From NCBI GenBank assembly GCA_025449435.1, contig JANWJO010000178.1, positions 1-50,863 on the forward strand: 50,863 nt of DNA, read 5' to 3'. The stretch comes from Chloroflexota bacterium (GTDB taxonomy: Bacteria > Chloroflexota > UBA4733). The first letter of the stretch is position 1; each line of letters starts with the position of its first letter. A model generated the notes under the pieces. That model saw only the letters and a program-made list of their open reading frames with translations, searched no databases and was not told the DNA's origin. Both the position numbers and the translations under genes were made by a program. Below, one piece after another: positions 30,084 through 38,140 of this stretch.

Positions 30084-31904
30084 CTATCTAGCCTGCAACA
30101 ACGCCTGCATGTCACCAAGTTGAAGTTCTCCGGAAGCCGACCCGGCAAGCGGCACGCGGGTACCGGAGACGGGATCGTACAGCCCAACGCTGAGGCGCAC
30201 ACCGTTCCACGGGGCCAGGTCGGGGAGTTGGTGCAGGTCATACACCGTGCTACCTGGTTCCCAGGTTGTCGTGGGCTGGCGGTTGCTGTCGGGTGGCGCA
30301 TCGGCCTGGCCGGCCAGGGCGCCGTTCAGGCCCGTGAGATGGACAAACACTGTGTAGCTCTTGACGGGGGCGGCGAGCGTGTGCCACGCCAGACTTACAA
30401 ATGTGTGCGCACCGAACGTGCCGGTGCCAAATGAGGTCAGGGTGATGGCGCCGCCGAACGTTGGGGCCGTGGCGAACGAGTGCCGTTGCGCGAGACCCTG
30501 AGCGGTGAGGTACTGGAGCAGCGTGACATCTCGAAAGGTATACGTCTGCGTGGGGAGAAGCGTGGCGGAGAACGCGCGCTGCGCCACGCGAGCGCCATCC
30601 CAAGTGCCGTTGGCGTCAAGCGGTAGCCAGATGGCCGTGTAGTGCTGTGACAGTTGTAGTGCCGTCTTCTCAGTGGTCGTGACATCGCCGGGCCGGAACG
30701 GCAAGATTTGGAACACGGGAAGCGTGCCGCCATCGATGCGCGTGTAGTAGTACATCGCCGTGGGGTCGTCACCACTGTCATTGACGAGCAATTGGCCAGC
30801 TTGTTCGTGTGCACGTACGAAGGCCAACGCCGCCGGATAGTCATACCATTGGTGGAAGGTGGGGGTGAGCACCGCAACCAGACCGGCAGCGCTCGCGAGC
30901 AGCGTTGCCAGCGTGAGGGCAGCAGCGGGAATAAGTAAGCGCTGCCACAGCCAGGCAGCCGTCACCGCGATGAGCAGGGAGAACATAGGGGCGGTGAAGC
31001 ACAGGTAGCGCTCGCTAAACAGCACGTGTAACGCCGGCACCAGTAGCGTGAGGATGATGGGTGCCCAAGCGGCGAGAGCAGCAAATTGCAACTGCCAGCG
31101 CCGCGATGCGACGGCGAGTATGGTCACGATAGCAACGAGCGCTAATACCGCGGTGACGAACACCGGAGCAATCAACGGCCCGCCGAACCCAAACTGCAAC
31201 GCACGCAGCGCCGTCCACACTTGAAGCGCAATGGTTCCAGATGGCTTTGCTGTAGCGGGGGCGATATGGCGGATGTACCACAGCCACGGCGCGAGGGTGA
31301 CCACCGGTGCGACGATGGCTACGGTACCTGTAATCCACCAGCGGCGCGGGACAAACAGCACAAGCGCCAATAGCGCGGTCGCGGGAACCAGCACACCGGC
31401 ATAGTGAGTCCATACCGTCAACAGTTCTGCGCTGGCGAACACTAGCCAGCGGACGCGACTAGCCGGCTGCTGCAAGCAGTGCAGCAGCGCCCACACGGTC
31501 ACCGTGGCGAGCAGGATAAGCGGCGCATACATGCGGGCTTCCTGGGCATACCAGAAGCCTTCGGGTTGTACCGCCCACAGCGCTAGGGCGAGCCAGCTTG
31601 CACGCATGCCGCCGAGCTGGCGTCCCAGCTGAACGAGCACAACGCCGGTGAGGATCAGACACGCCACCATGGGCCAGCGCTGCGCGAAGGTGGACGGGCC
31701 CGCCAGCGCCTCCCACAGCCGCAATTCAAGATAATACGGAGGCAGTTGCGGCTCATACGATGCCAGTCCCTGAAACAGATCCGGGAAGGGACGCTCGGCG
31801 AAGGTCAAGCCGTAGGTCTCATCCAGCCAAAATGGTTGCACGTGAAGGTGCCATAACTCAAAGCCGAACCACACAGCCAGGAACACCACCAACGCCGGAA
31901 GCAT
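30084..31904 (-). CDS. GT39-family (ArnT/PMT-like) membrane glycosyltransferase
   Basis: 606 aa from ATG 31904 (MLPALVVFLAVWFGFELW). The frame is open to 32147, but that would leave 17 nt to the divergent GalU-like gene and add an unstructured leader. The GT-C acidic motif is in VQPFWLDETYGLTFAERPF (Asp-Glu in the first external loop), followed by YEPQLPPYYLELRLW and about ten hydrophobic segments. The soluble part after them ends with TVFVHLTGLNGALAGQADAP and LSVGLYDPVSGTRVPLAG, a domain apparently shared with the proteins at 26572 and 35794. It would transfer a sugar from a polyprenyl-phosphate donor outside the membrane; donor and acceptor are unknown. Confidence 0.85.
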   Translation of the reverse strand: MLPALVVFLAVWFGFELWHLHVQPFWLDETYGLTFAERPFPDLFQGLASYEPQLPPYYLELRLWEALAGPSTFAQRWPMVACLILTGVVLVQLGRQLGGMRASWLALALWAVQPEGFWYAQEARMYAPLILLATVTVWALLHCLQQPASRVRWLVFASAELLTVWTHYAGVLVPATALLALVLFVPRRWWITGTVAIVAPVVTLAPWLWYIRHIAPATAKPSGTIALQVWTALRALQFGFGGPLIAPVFVTAVLALVAIVTILAVASRRWQLQFAALAAWAPIILTLLVPALHVLFSERYLCFTAPMFSLLIAVTAAWLWQRLLIPAAALTLATLLASAAGLVAVLTPTFHQWYDYPAALAFVRAHEQAGQLLVNDSGDDPTAMYYYTRIDGGTLPVFQILPFRPGDVTTTEKTALQLSQHYTAIWLPLDANGTWDGARVAQRAFSATLLPTQTYTFRDVTLLQYLTAQGLAQRHSFATAPTFGGAITLTSFGTGTFGAHTFVSLAWHTLAAPVKSYTVFVHLTGLNGALAGQADAPPDSNRQPTTTWEPGSTVYDLHQLPDLAPWNGVRLSVGLYDPVSGTRVPLAGSASGELQLGDMQALLQAR

Positions 31905-32164
31905 TGTTCGAGCTTGGTGACCCGCAGCCGCCGGTTTGCAAGGAGTGTGCGGTGTGCCCAAGCGAACTGACGGCAACTCCCTGCCTTCCAGAGTCGGGGC
32001 TGTGGGCCGCGCTCCCTGACTGCTGCCGCGCCAGCTCGTCGCGTCACCAGTGTGCCACAGGGCACCTGAACGCGCTACAGTACTCCACATCAAGCGTTGC
32101 TCCAGACGGATCACGTGCGCAGGCTGGGACGCCATTCTGAACCGCACGGCAGAAAGGTCGTGAA

Positions 32165-33055
32165 GTGGTCGACGTCAGTGTTCGCAAGGCGGTCATCCCG
32201 GTGGCGGGGTTAGGCACCCGCTTGCTGCCCGTTACCAAATCGCAACCCAAGGAAATGTTGCCAGTTGGTTCCAAACCCACGGTGCAATACGTTGTCGAGG
32301 AACTGGAGGAGGCCGGTGTTCGGGAAGTCCTCCTGGTCACCGGGCGGAAAAAGACGTCCATTGAGGACCACTTTGATGCCGACCCGGACCTGTTACACAA
32401 ACTTGGCGCGTCGGGCAACCAGGAACTGATCGAAGCCCTCAAATTTGCCGAGACCGACACTTCATTCTTTTACACGCGGCAAAGTGAGCAGCGGGGCAAT
32501 GGCGACGCCGTTCGCTTGGGCCGGCGCTTCGTGGGCAACGAGGTGTTCGTGGTGGCCTTTGGCGATAGCATCATCCGCAGCGCCGGGCGCCAGAGCGTGC
32601 TCACCCGTATGATCGAAAGCCATCTCCACCACGGGTCCAGTTGCACCATCGCGGTGGAAGAAGTGCCGGAAGACGACGCCTACAAGTATGGCGTGGTGCT
32701 GCCTCTGGAGGCAGTGGGCGACGAGTTTACGATTAGCGATCTCATCGAGAAGCCCGCGCGCGGCCAGCAACCGAGCAACCTGGCCATCGCTGCGCGCTAC
32801 GTGTTCAGTCCAGAGGTGTTCGACGCGCTCGACTTGACTATGCCAGGGAAGGGCGGGGAGATCTGGCTCGCTGATGCCATTCGTATTCTGCTGAAGCAGG
32901 GAAAACGTGTCGGCTGTGTGAAGCTGGCAGCAGGGGAGCAACGGTACGACATCGGCAACTTCGAGAGCTATTACCGTGCCTTCGTGGACTTTGCGCTGGC
33001 CGACGAGCGCTACGGCTACACGTTGCGGCAGCACTTGTTGAGAAAACTCGGCTGA
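32165..33055 (+). CDS. GalU-like UTP-sugar-1-phosphate uridylyltransferase
   Basis: 296 aa from GTG 32165, with AAAGG 7 nt upstream. The family signature is VRKAVIPVAGLGTRLLPVTK followed by QPKEMLPV, and the C-terminal EKP motif is in LIEKPARGQ. Typical GalU landmarks are KPTVQYVVEEL, TGRKKTSIEDHFD and the ending WLADAIRILLKQ. Two places differ from classical GalU: the QxxxxGxGHA loop reads EQRGNGDAV, and the metal-site stretch reads AFGDSII. The sugar could therefore be other than glucose-1-phosphate. Its stop overlaps the ATG of the GHMP kinase gene by 1 nt (TGATG), which suggests the kinase makes the sugar-1-phosphate that this enzyme activates. Confidence 0.85.
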   Translation: MVDVSVRKAVIPVAGLGTRLLPVTKSQPKEMLPVGSKPTVQYVVEELEEAGVREVLLVTGRKKTSIEDHFDADPDLLHKLGASGNQELIEALKFAETDTSFFYTRQSEQRGNGDAVRLGRRFVGNEVFVVAFGDSIIRSAGRQSVLTRMIESHLHHGSSCTIAVEEVPEDDAYKYGVVLPLEAVGDEFTISDLIEKPARGQQPSNLAIAARYVFSPEVFDALDLTMPGKGGEIWLADAIRILLKQGKRVGCVKLAAGEQRYDIGNFESYYRAFVDFALADERYGYTLRQHLLRKLG

Positions 33056-34086
33056 TGGACGCGCCCATTCTCGCTTCTGCACCAGGGCGGTGCGGCATCA
33101 TCGGCAATCCCACCGACATGTACGGCGGGTCTGTGCTGAGTTGCAGCATTGGCCAGCGCGCGTACGCGCTCGTAGAGCCCTACCACCGGCTGACGCTGGT
33201 TTCGACCGGCGTGCCGCTGGAAATTGGCGGCCGCGACGACTTTACGCTCAACCACGACGTGTATGACATCTCCAAGGCGTGCCTGGCGGAGCTACATCTG
33301 TTCGATGCACCGATCCGGCTGACGGTGTGGAGTGACATCCCGTTCGCATCGGGTTTATCGTCATCCTCGGCGCTGGTGTGCGCAACTCTGTGGGCACTGA
33401 GCGCCTATACGGGCCAGGAGCACACGCGTCATCAGTTTGCCGAGATCGCACGCTCGGTCGAACTCAACCGCATGGGCGTCGTCTGTGGCTATCAAGACTT
33501 CTATATGGCGGTGTTCGGCGGCCTGAACTACATGGACTTTCGCGACAAGGAATTTTACCGTGAGGTGGGTAGCGAACCGTATGCCACGATCGAGCACATG
33601 CCGCGCAATGGCCAGCCGCTCCCGTTTGTGCTAGCCCATACGGGAGTGGCACATTCATCCAGCGCCGTCCACAAGCCCATTCGCGAACGCTGGCTTGAAG
33701 GCGATCGAGACGTGCGTGAGGCGTATGTCCGCATCGCCCAACTGGCCAGGCAGGGCAAGAAAGCGTTTCTGCTGGAGGACTGGCACCTTCTCGCATCGCT
33801 CATGGTCGAGAACCACGCCATCCAGCGCGAGTTAGGAGGTTCGGGGCCGGAGAACGAAGACCTGATCGCCGCAGCCATGGAAGGCGGGGCTCTGGGGGCC
33901 AAGTTGGCCGGCGCCGGCGGCGGCGGCACTATTATTGCCCTCCACCCTGACCCAAACGCCTTGGGGGCACATTTGCTGGAACGGGGAGCGGACCGGATCT
34001 TGTTTCCCGATGCCACCGAAGGGGTCCGCCTTGAGGACCCGGCCCGGGCGCGCCACCTGCTAGCAACTTGGGTACACGATCGATAA
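33055..34086 (+). CDS. GHMP-family sugar kinase, glucuronokinase-like
   Basis: 343 aa. GHMP motif 1 is in SAPGRCGIIGNPTDMYGGSV, motif 2 (phosphate loop) is PFASGLSSSSALVCATL and motif 3 is KLAGAGGGGTIIALH. The GNPTDMYGG segment is close to the GNPSD-type sequence of plant glucuronokinases, whereas galactokinases carry GEHTDYN; the hydrolase family members for mannose derivatives also differ. Coupling to a UTP-sugar pyrophosphorylase-like gene makes a kinase/uridylyltransferase salvage pair likely (for example glucuronate to UDP-glucuronate). The exact sugar is an inference. It is convergent with the lipoprotein gene at 34103, with 16 nt between. Confidence 0.8.
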   Translation: MDAPILASAPGRCGIIGNPTDMYGGSVLSCSIGQRAYALVEPYHRLTLVSTGVPLEIGGRDDFTLNHDVYDISKACLAELHLFDAPIRLTVWSDIPFASGLSSSSALVCATLWALSAYTGQEHTRHQFAEIARSVELNRMGVVCGYQDFYMAVFGGLNYMDFRDKEFYREVGSEPYATIEHMPRNGQPLPFVLAHTGVAHSSSAVHKPIRERWLEGDRDVREAYVRIAQLARQGKKAFLLEDWHLLASLMVENHAIQRELGGSGPENEDLIAAAMEGGALGAKLAGAGGGGTIIALHPDPNALGAHLLERGADRILFPDATEGVRLEDPARARHLLATWVHDR

Positions 34087-34102
34087 CCGCCCCCGACTGC
34101 CT

Positions 34103-34861
34103 CTAGCGAATTGGGAGCAGGCTGTTGGCGAAGCCGAAGGGCACGTTGGTGTCGCCGGGGGCCCCACCTTGCTGGCAGCGGACGGACACGGGCCAATCGC
34201 CAGTAGAGGCATCGGTGGGGATCGGCCACGACCAGGCCACGTGACCGTCGGTTGCGGCAATCTGCGGCGATAGCTCAGGGGGCCCACTGGAACCCGTTCG
34301 ATAGTGGACCGTGAGTGTGCACAGTGCTCCCGGTAAGGTGACGGTGGCCGAAATGGTGGCCTGGCTGCCACGGTTCGCCGTGGCTGGGGTATCCATGTTC
34401 ACCAGAATGGTGTCCCCTTGCGGATCGGTACCGAGCGCGACCGGGGTATCGGTGGCCTGAGGTGCGGGCGGCGCGAAGTCTGTCGGCGTCGCCGCCGGCT
34501 TAGTCCCTGGCGTCGAGCTGGTATTTGGTTTCGGCGTGGCTGTTGCACTAACTTCCGGCACTGGCGTAGCGGTAGGGCTAGCCGCTAGTCCTCCTGGAGG
34601 CAGCGCAATTGGTCCGCCGCCACCACCCGGTGGCGGCGTCGGTGTCAAAAAGCCTGGTTGTGACGCCGTGCCTGTCACTGTCGACGACTCGCCTGGCGTG
34701 ATCTGCACGATCACGGGGGCAGACATTCCACCTGGCGGCGGAGTTCCTGAGAGGCTGGCATCGCTGGATGAGGTAGAAACGTTGGCAGTCCCCCTAGCTG
34801 GTCCACAGGCCACAAGGCAGATCAGCAGAAACAAGACAAGCACACAAATCTTGCCCGGCAT
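34103..34861 (-). CDS. Pro/Thr-rich lipoprotein with a C-terminal Ig-like domain
   Basis: 252 aa from ATG 34861, with AGGGG 6 nt upstream; the open frame to 34966 precedes the signal peptide and is not supported. The lipoprotein signal is MPGKICVLVLFLLICLVACG, with the lipid-bearing Cys19. Residues about 25-150 are a disordered linker rich in Pro, Gly, Thr and Ala with glycine and proline runs. The last ~85 residues (SQATISATVTLPGALCTLTV, HVAWSWPIPTDASTGDWPVS) match the small Ig-like domain found at the ends of many Chloroflexota and actinobacterial surface proteins, with two Cys that could form a disulphide. The binding partner is unknown. Confidence 0.8.
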   Translation of the reverse strand: MPGKICVLVLFLLICLVACGPARGTANVSTSSSDASLSGTPPPGGMSAPVIVQITPGESSTVTGTASQPGFLTPTPPPGGGGGPIALPPGGLAASPTATPVPEVSATATPKPNTSSTPGTKPAATPTDFAPPAPQATDTPVALGTDPQGDTILVNMDTPATANRGSQATISATVTLPGALCTLTVHYRTGSSGPPELSPQIAATDGHVAWSWPIPTDASTGDWPVSVRCQQGGAPGDTNVPFGFANSLLPIR

Positions 34862-35067
34862 GACTGCCCCTGCACCAACGCATCTTGACCGCACGAATGT
34901 CCACATCTGTGCTACCGAAGGGAAAGCGTACCCTGCCGCCGGCAGCATGCGCGCGCGCATCACCAACTTTGGATTAAGCTATGCTACTAAGAGAGCAGCG
35001 GCGCGGCAATGGTCGTGTCCGTCTGCCAGGCGGATCACGAGTAGCCGCCACGAGTGGGGGCGCGGCT

Positions 35068-35841
35068 GTGTCGTTTACCTATGTCTTGGGCGACCCGTCG
35101 GCGCCGCGCGGCCACGCGTTGCTGGTATTCCGGTCAGCTGGTGGTGGTTCAGAGTCCTACGCCTCGTATCTGATCATTCCGCCTATCACGATGGATTTTG
35201 CCCGCTATCTGCCGCCGATGTTGGCTTCGTTCGTGCCAGCCACGCAACAAATGAGCGGGTCGTCGGCTATGCCGGTGCCACCAATCCCTGAACGGGTGGA
35301 TAGCTTCGAGGCCATGCGACAGCTTGCCAGCGTGCGTGGTGACGACCTCCTCGATGGCGGCAGCATCGACACGGCCGCGGTCGACCGCATGATGATGGCG
35401 GTGGCCGAGGCAGCCCAACGCTATTTTGATGCGTATTCCAGCCACATGCGCACGATACCAGCCGTGCCAGTGGCGAGCCGTATTTCGCCCAGCGTACACG
35501 CGACGCCAACTCCCGAGGCATTGTCTGCGTACCAAGGCTTGAGCGAGGGGGAGCGCATCGGCGAGGTGGCGAAACTGGTGGGGCAGCTGCGCTACGCAAA
35601 GAGCGGCGCCGATGAACGTCAGGCCCGGGAGGCGATCGAGCAACTCGAGGTACTGGGAGCCACCTTACCCAAGAAGTATCGCGTGGATGAACTCATCACC
35701 GCTGCTAACGGCAGTACCAACGCCGATGAGTTGAGTTCGTTGTATATCGACCGCTGCTACAAACTGCTGCGGGAGGAATATGAACTACTCCCGTCAATTG
35801 AGGCGCGGATCCAAGCCATTCGGGAGCATAGCGCTCGCTGA
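35068..35841 (+). CDS. hypothetical protein, mostly helical, function unknown
   Basis: 257 aa from GTG 35068 (SFTYVLGDPSAPRGHALLVF), with GAGTGGGGG 7 nt upstream. A start at 34981 would add 29 low-quality residues. The N-terminal 60 residues look like a beta domain (HALLVFRSAGGGSESYASYL followed by IIPPITMDFARYLPPMLASF). The middle has short Pro-rich links (MPVPPIPERVDSFEAM). The C-terminal half is helical and charged (GQLRYAKSGADERQAREAIE, LSSLYIDRCYKLLREEYELL). No signal peptide, membrane segment or catalytic motif was recognised. It lies between surface-glycan genes, divergent from the lipoprotein gene. Its end overlaps the end of the convergent GT39-type gene by 48 nt. Confidence 0.7.
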   Translation: MSFTYVLGDPSAPRGHALLVFRSAGGGSESYASYLIIPPITMDFARYLPPMLASFVPATQQMSGSSAMPVPPIPERVDSFEAMRQLASVRGDDLLDGGSIDTAAVDRMMMAVAEAAQRYFDAYSSHMRTIPAVPVASRISPSVHATPTPEALSAYQGLSEGERIGEVAKLVGQLRYAKSGADERQAREAIEQLEVLGATLPKKYRVDELITAANGSTNADELSSLYIDRCYKLLREEYELLPSIEARIQAIREHSAR

Positions 35842-37878
35842 CGCATTGTTGACACCTGGCACTGCTACGACCACGTGATCACCAGCGATTGCGTTGGGGC
35901 CGGACGCTGTCACGCGGCGACCGGTTTGCGGGTCGTACAGGCCGATCTCCAACGAGATCGGTCCATCGCCCACCACCGCGGCAATGTGATGGGGGTCGGT
36001 GAGGGAAGCAGCCTTCGGCCATGAACTCGTATGTAGCGTATTGTGTACTGGCTCACTGTCATCCTGGGCTCTTACCGTGCCGTTGGCGTTGAGAATATGG
36101 ACAAACACCTTGAGGTTCGTCGGGCTTTGACCGATGACGCGCCAGTCGAGGTTGACCATCACGTCCGAGGTACCACGCTCCACGCTTATGCCTTGGAGAA
36201 CCGAGACAGACCCGAAGTGATCGTCCAATGCGATAGTGGGCGACGCCGACCGTGGATCACTGAAGCGGATCACATGAATGTCGCCCGCAAAGGCCTGATC
36301 AGACTCGCTTTGATAGACCTGCAGCAAGGCCGGAACGACCAGATGCTGCGGGTCGTCGAACTGCTCGTGGCCGTATACCAACAAAGTCACTGGCGCGTTG
36401 TGGACGAGATCTGAGACATGGGGCACATCCGCAGGGGTCATTAGTGGTTCGAGCTGGCCGCGCTGAAACAAATCGACTGGCAGGCCATGCTCGGCCAGCG
36501 CGGGACCGTGATAGTAATAGTCGAAGCCCAACTGGAGCCATGAGCCACTGAACACAATGGTTTGGCCTGGAGTTGCTTCCCGGGCAACCGCGCTGGCCAC
36601 GCCCGCCCAATCTTCATTGACGCTATCGCGGTAATAGTGCGCCAGTCCTTGCCCCTGAAGATAGACAAGGACGCCGCCTGCCACGATGGTCGCGGCCAGC
36701 CGTGCCAGCGCTTGCCCTGGACGCTTCGCCAGGTCGCCAACCGAAGGGGTGATGGCAGCGAGGCCGGCAGCCATGAGCATCAACACACCAACTGTCGAAA
36801 CGATGAGGGAGTGATCCACATACACTGGAGTCACCTGACTGACCGCCAGCGCTCCAGCGTGTGGCACCAGAAAAGCAGCAAGCAGCAGCCAGCGGAACGG
36901 ACTGCCACCTGGAAACCACACCAGGCCCACCACAGCGAGCGAAAAGAATGCGGCGAGCAACCAGCCACCTGCAGTACTGAAGACGCCGGCCCCGGCACCT
37001 CTCGCCAGGGTGGGCAGGTCCACATCGTTGAGCAAGGTGAGCAGCGTGTTGACTACTCGCGGACTATCCGGAGGAGGGATCCAGAACCGCTGAGTTACGC
37101 CCGAAAATTGGTGCAATGCCGCGGGTAGCCACGCCAGCCAGGTGAGCCCAGCGACCACGGTCGAACTCGTTGCCACCAGCAACCTGCGACGCCCGGGCAC
37201 AGGCCCGGATCCAATTACCAACCAGACGACGACGAAGAGACCTTCGGCGGCGGCGAGGAACACGCCCTCCGTGTAGGTGTAGAGCAGGGCCGAGGTGGAT
37301 AGCAGGTGTACTAGCCAGCGCCAGGCAACGGTTTTCCCCGCTGGGACCGTGATCAGGACGGCGAGCGACCAGAGTGACAGGGTGCCAAACAACACGAGCA
37401 GTGCGTACATGCGTACATTCTGACTGTTGGCGACCAAGTAGGGCGACAAGGCCACGAGCATCGCCGCATAAAAACCAGTCTTGCGGCCTCCTGTGGCACG
37501 ACCCAAGCCATATGCTGCCGGAATGGTCAATGCGCCAGCCACCACCGGCATGAGGCGAACCCACAACTGCTGTGTAGAAGGCAGGTCCCAGAAATGCAAC
37601 ACCAGATAAAACAGCGGGGGATGCTGATCAATCGTAGCAATGATTTGGAGCATGTTCAGGACTGGGTGTGCAGCGATCCAAATGCTAAAAGCCTCATCGA
37701 TCCATATTCCGCGTTGTGTGGCGGTGAGCCCGTGCAGGCGCAGGAGCAGGCCAGCGAGCGTAATAGCGGCTACGACGCTGAAGGTCTGCGCAGCAGTTTG
37801 AAAAGCTACTTGCGAGCGCGCAGGCACGCCATCCGGTCGCGGGGCTAGCGCCGGAGACGCCGCCGTAGGACTTACCAA
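35794..37878 (-). CDS. GT39-family (ArnT/PMT-like) membrane glycosyltransferase
   Basis: 694 aa from TTG 37878, four nt after GGAGG; another TTG at 37905 lacks a ribosome site. The acidic GT-C motif is RGIWIDEAFSIWIAAHPV, followed by IDQHPPLFYLVLHFWDLPST. About eleven hydrophobic segments follow. The soluble C-terminal part includes LKVFVHILNANGTVRAQDDS and ISLEIGLYDPQTGRRVTASG, again the domain shared with the proteins at 26572 and 30084. It would add a sugar from polyprenyl phosphate to a lipid or protein acceptor outside the membrane. The last 48 nt overlap the convergent gene at 35068, an unusual tail-to-tail overlap. Confidence 0.85.
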   Translation of the reverse strand: MVSPTAASPALAPRPDGVPARSQVAFQTAAQTFSVVAAITLAGLLLRLHGLTATQRGIWIDEAFSIWIAAHPVLNMLQIIATIDQHPPLFYLVLHFWDLPSTQQLWVRLMPVVAGALTIPAAYGLGRATGGRKTGFYAAMLVALSPYLVANSQNVRMYALLVLFGTLSLWSLAVLITVPAGKTVAWRWLVHLLSTSALLYTYTEGVFLAAAEGLFVVVWLVIGSGPVPGRRRLLVATSSTVVAGLTWLAWLPAALHQFSGVTQRFWIPPPDSPRVVNTLLTLLNDVDLPTLARGAGAGVFSTAGGWLLAAFFSLAVVGLVWFPGGSPFRWLLLAAFLVPHAGALAVSQVTPVYVDHSLIVSTVGVLMLMAAGLAAITPSVGDLAKRPGQALARLAATIVAGGVLVYLQGQGLAHYYRDSVNEDWAGVASAVAREATPGQTIVFSGSWLQLGFDYYYHGPALAEHGLPVDLFQRGQLEPLMTPADVPHVSDLVHNAPVTLLVYGHEQFDDPQHLVVPALLQVYQSESDQAFAGDIHVIRFSDPRSASPTIALDDHFGSVSVLQGISVERGTSDVMVNLDWRVIGQSPTNLKVFVHILNANGTVRAQDDSEPVHNTLHTSSWPKAASLTDPHHIAAVVGDGPISLEIGLYDPQTGRRVTASGPNAIAGDHVVVAVPGVNNASASAMLPNGLDPRLN

Positions 37879-38081
37879 TTCGCCTCCAGGCCCTTGCCGG
37901 CTCAATGATACGTCCGGGTATCACCGTGCGCTAGACCAGGGCTGTCCCACGGCTCGCTATCGGTGTTGGAGAACCCTCGTGCTGGCGGGATCGATTGGCA
38001 CTATGTTTGCAACAGCGTTTCACTGGTTTGTGCGGCTATACTGGATAGTCAGGCACACCACTACGGGTGGTTATGACCAAT

Positions 38082-38114
38082 GGGGGCGCTGTCCCTACAA
38101 TGGACAGTGGCCCC
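38082..38114 (+). promoter_or_regulatory. stem-loop in the typA leader
   Basis: GGGGGCGCTGTCC (38082-38094) and GGACAGTGGCCCC (38102-38114) form a 13-position stem with one G-U and one mismatch and a 7-nt loop, ending 26 nt upstream of the typA ATG. A TATACT at 38037-38042 could be the -10 of its promoter, but no matching -35 was found at the right distance. Confidence 0.5.
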
Positions 38115-38140
38115 TATGATGTGTAACGGAGCGATTGCTT

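Noticed and set aside
37995..38045. TTGCAA plus TATACT as the typA promoter
   Set aside because: The spacing is 24 nt, too long; only the -10-like hexamer was kept as a possibility.
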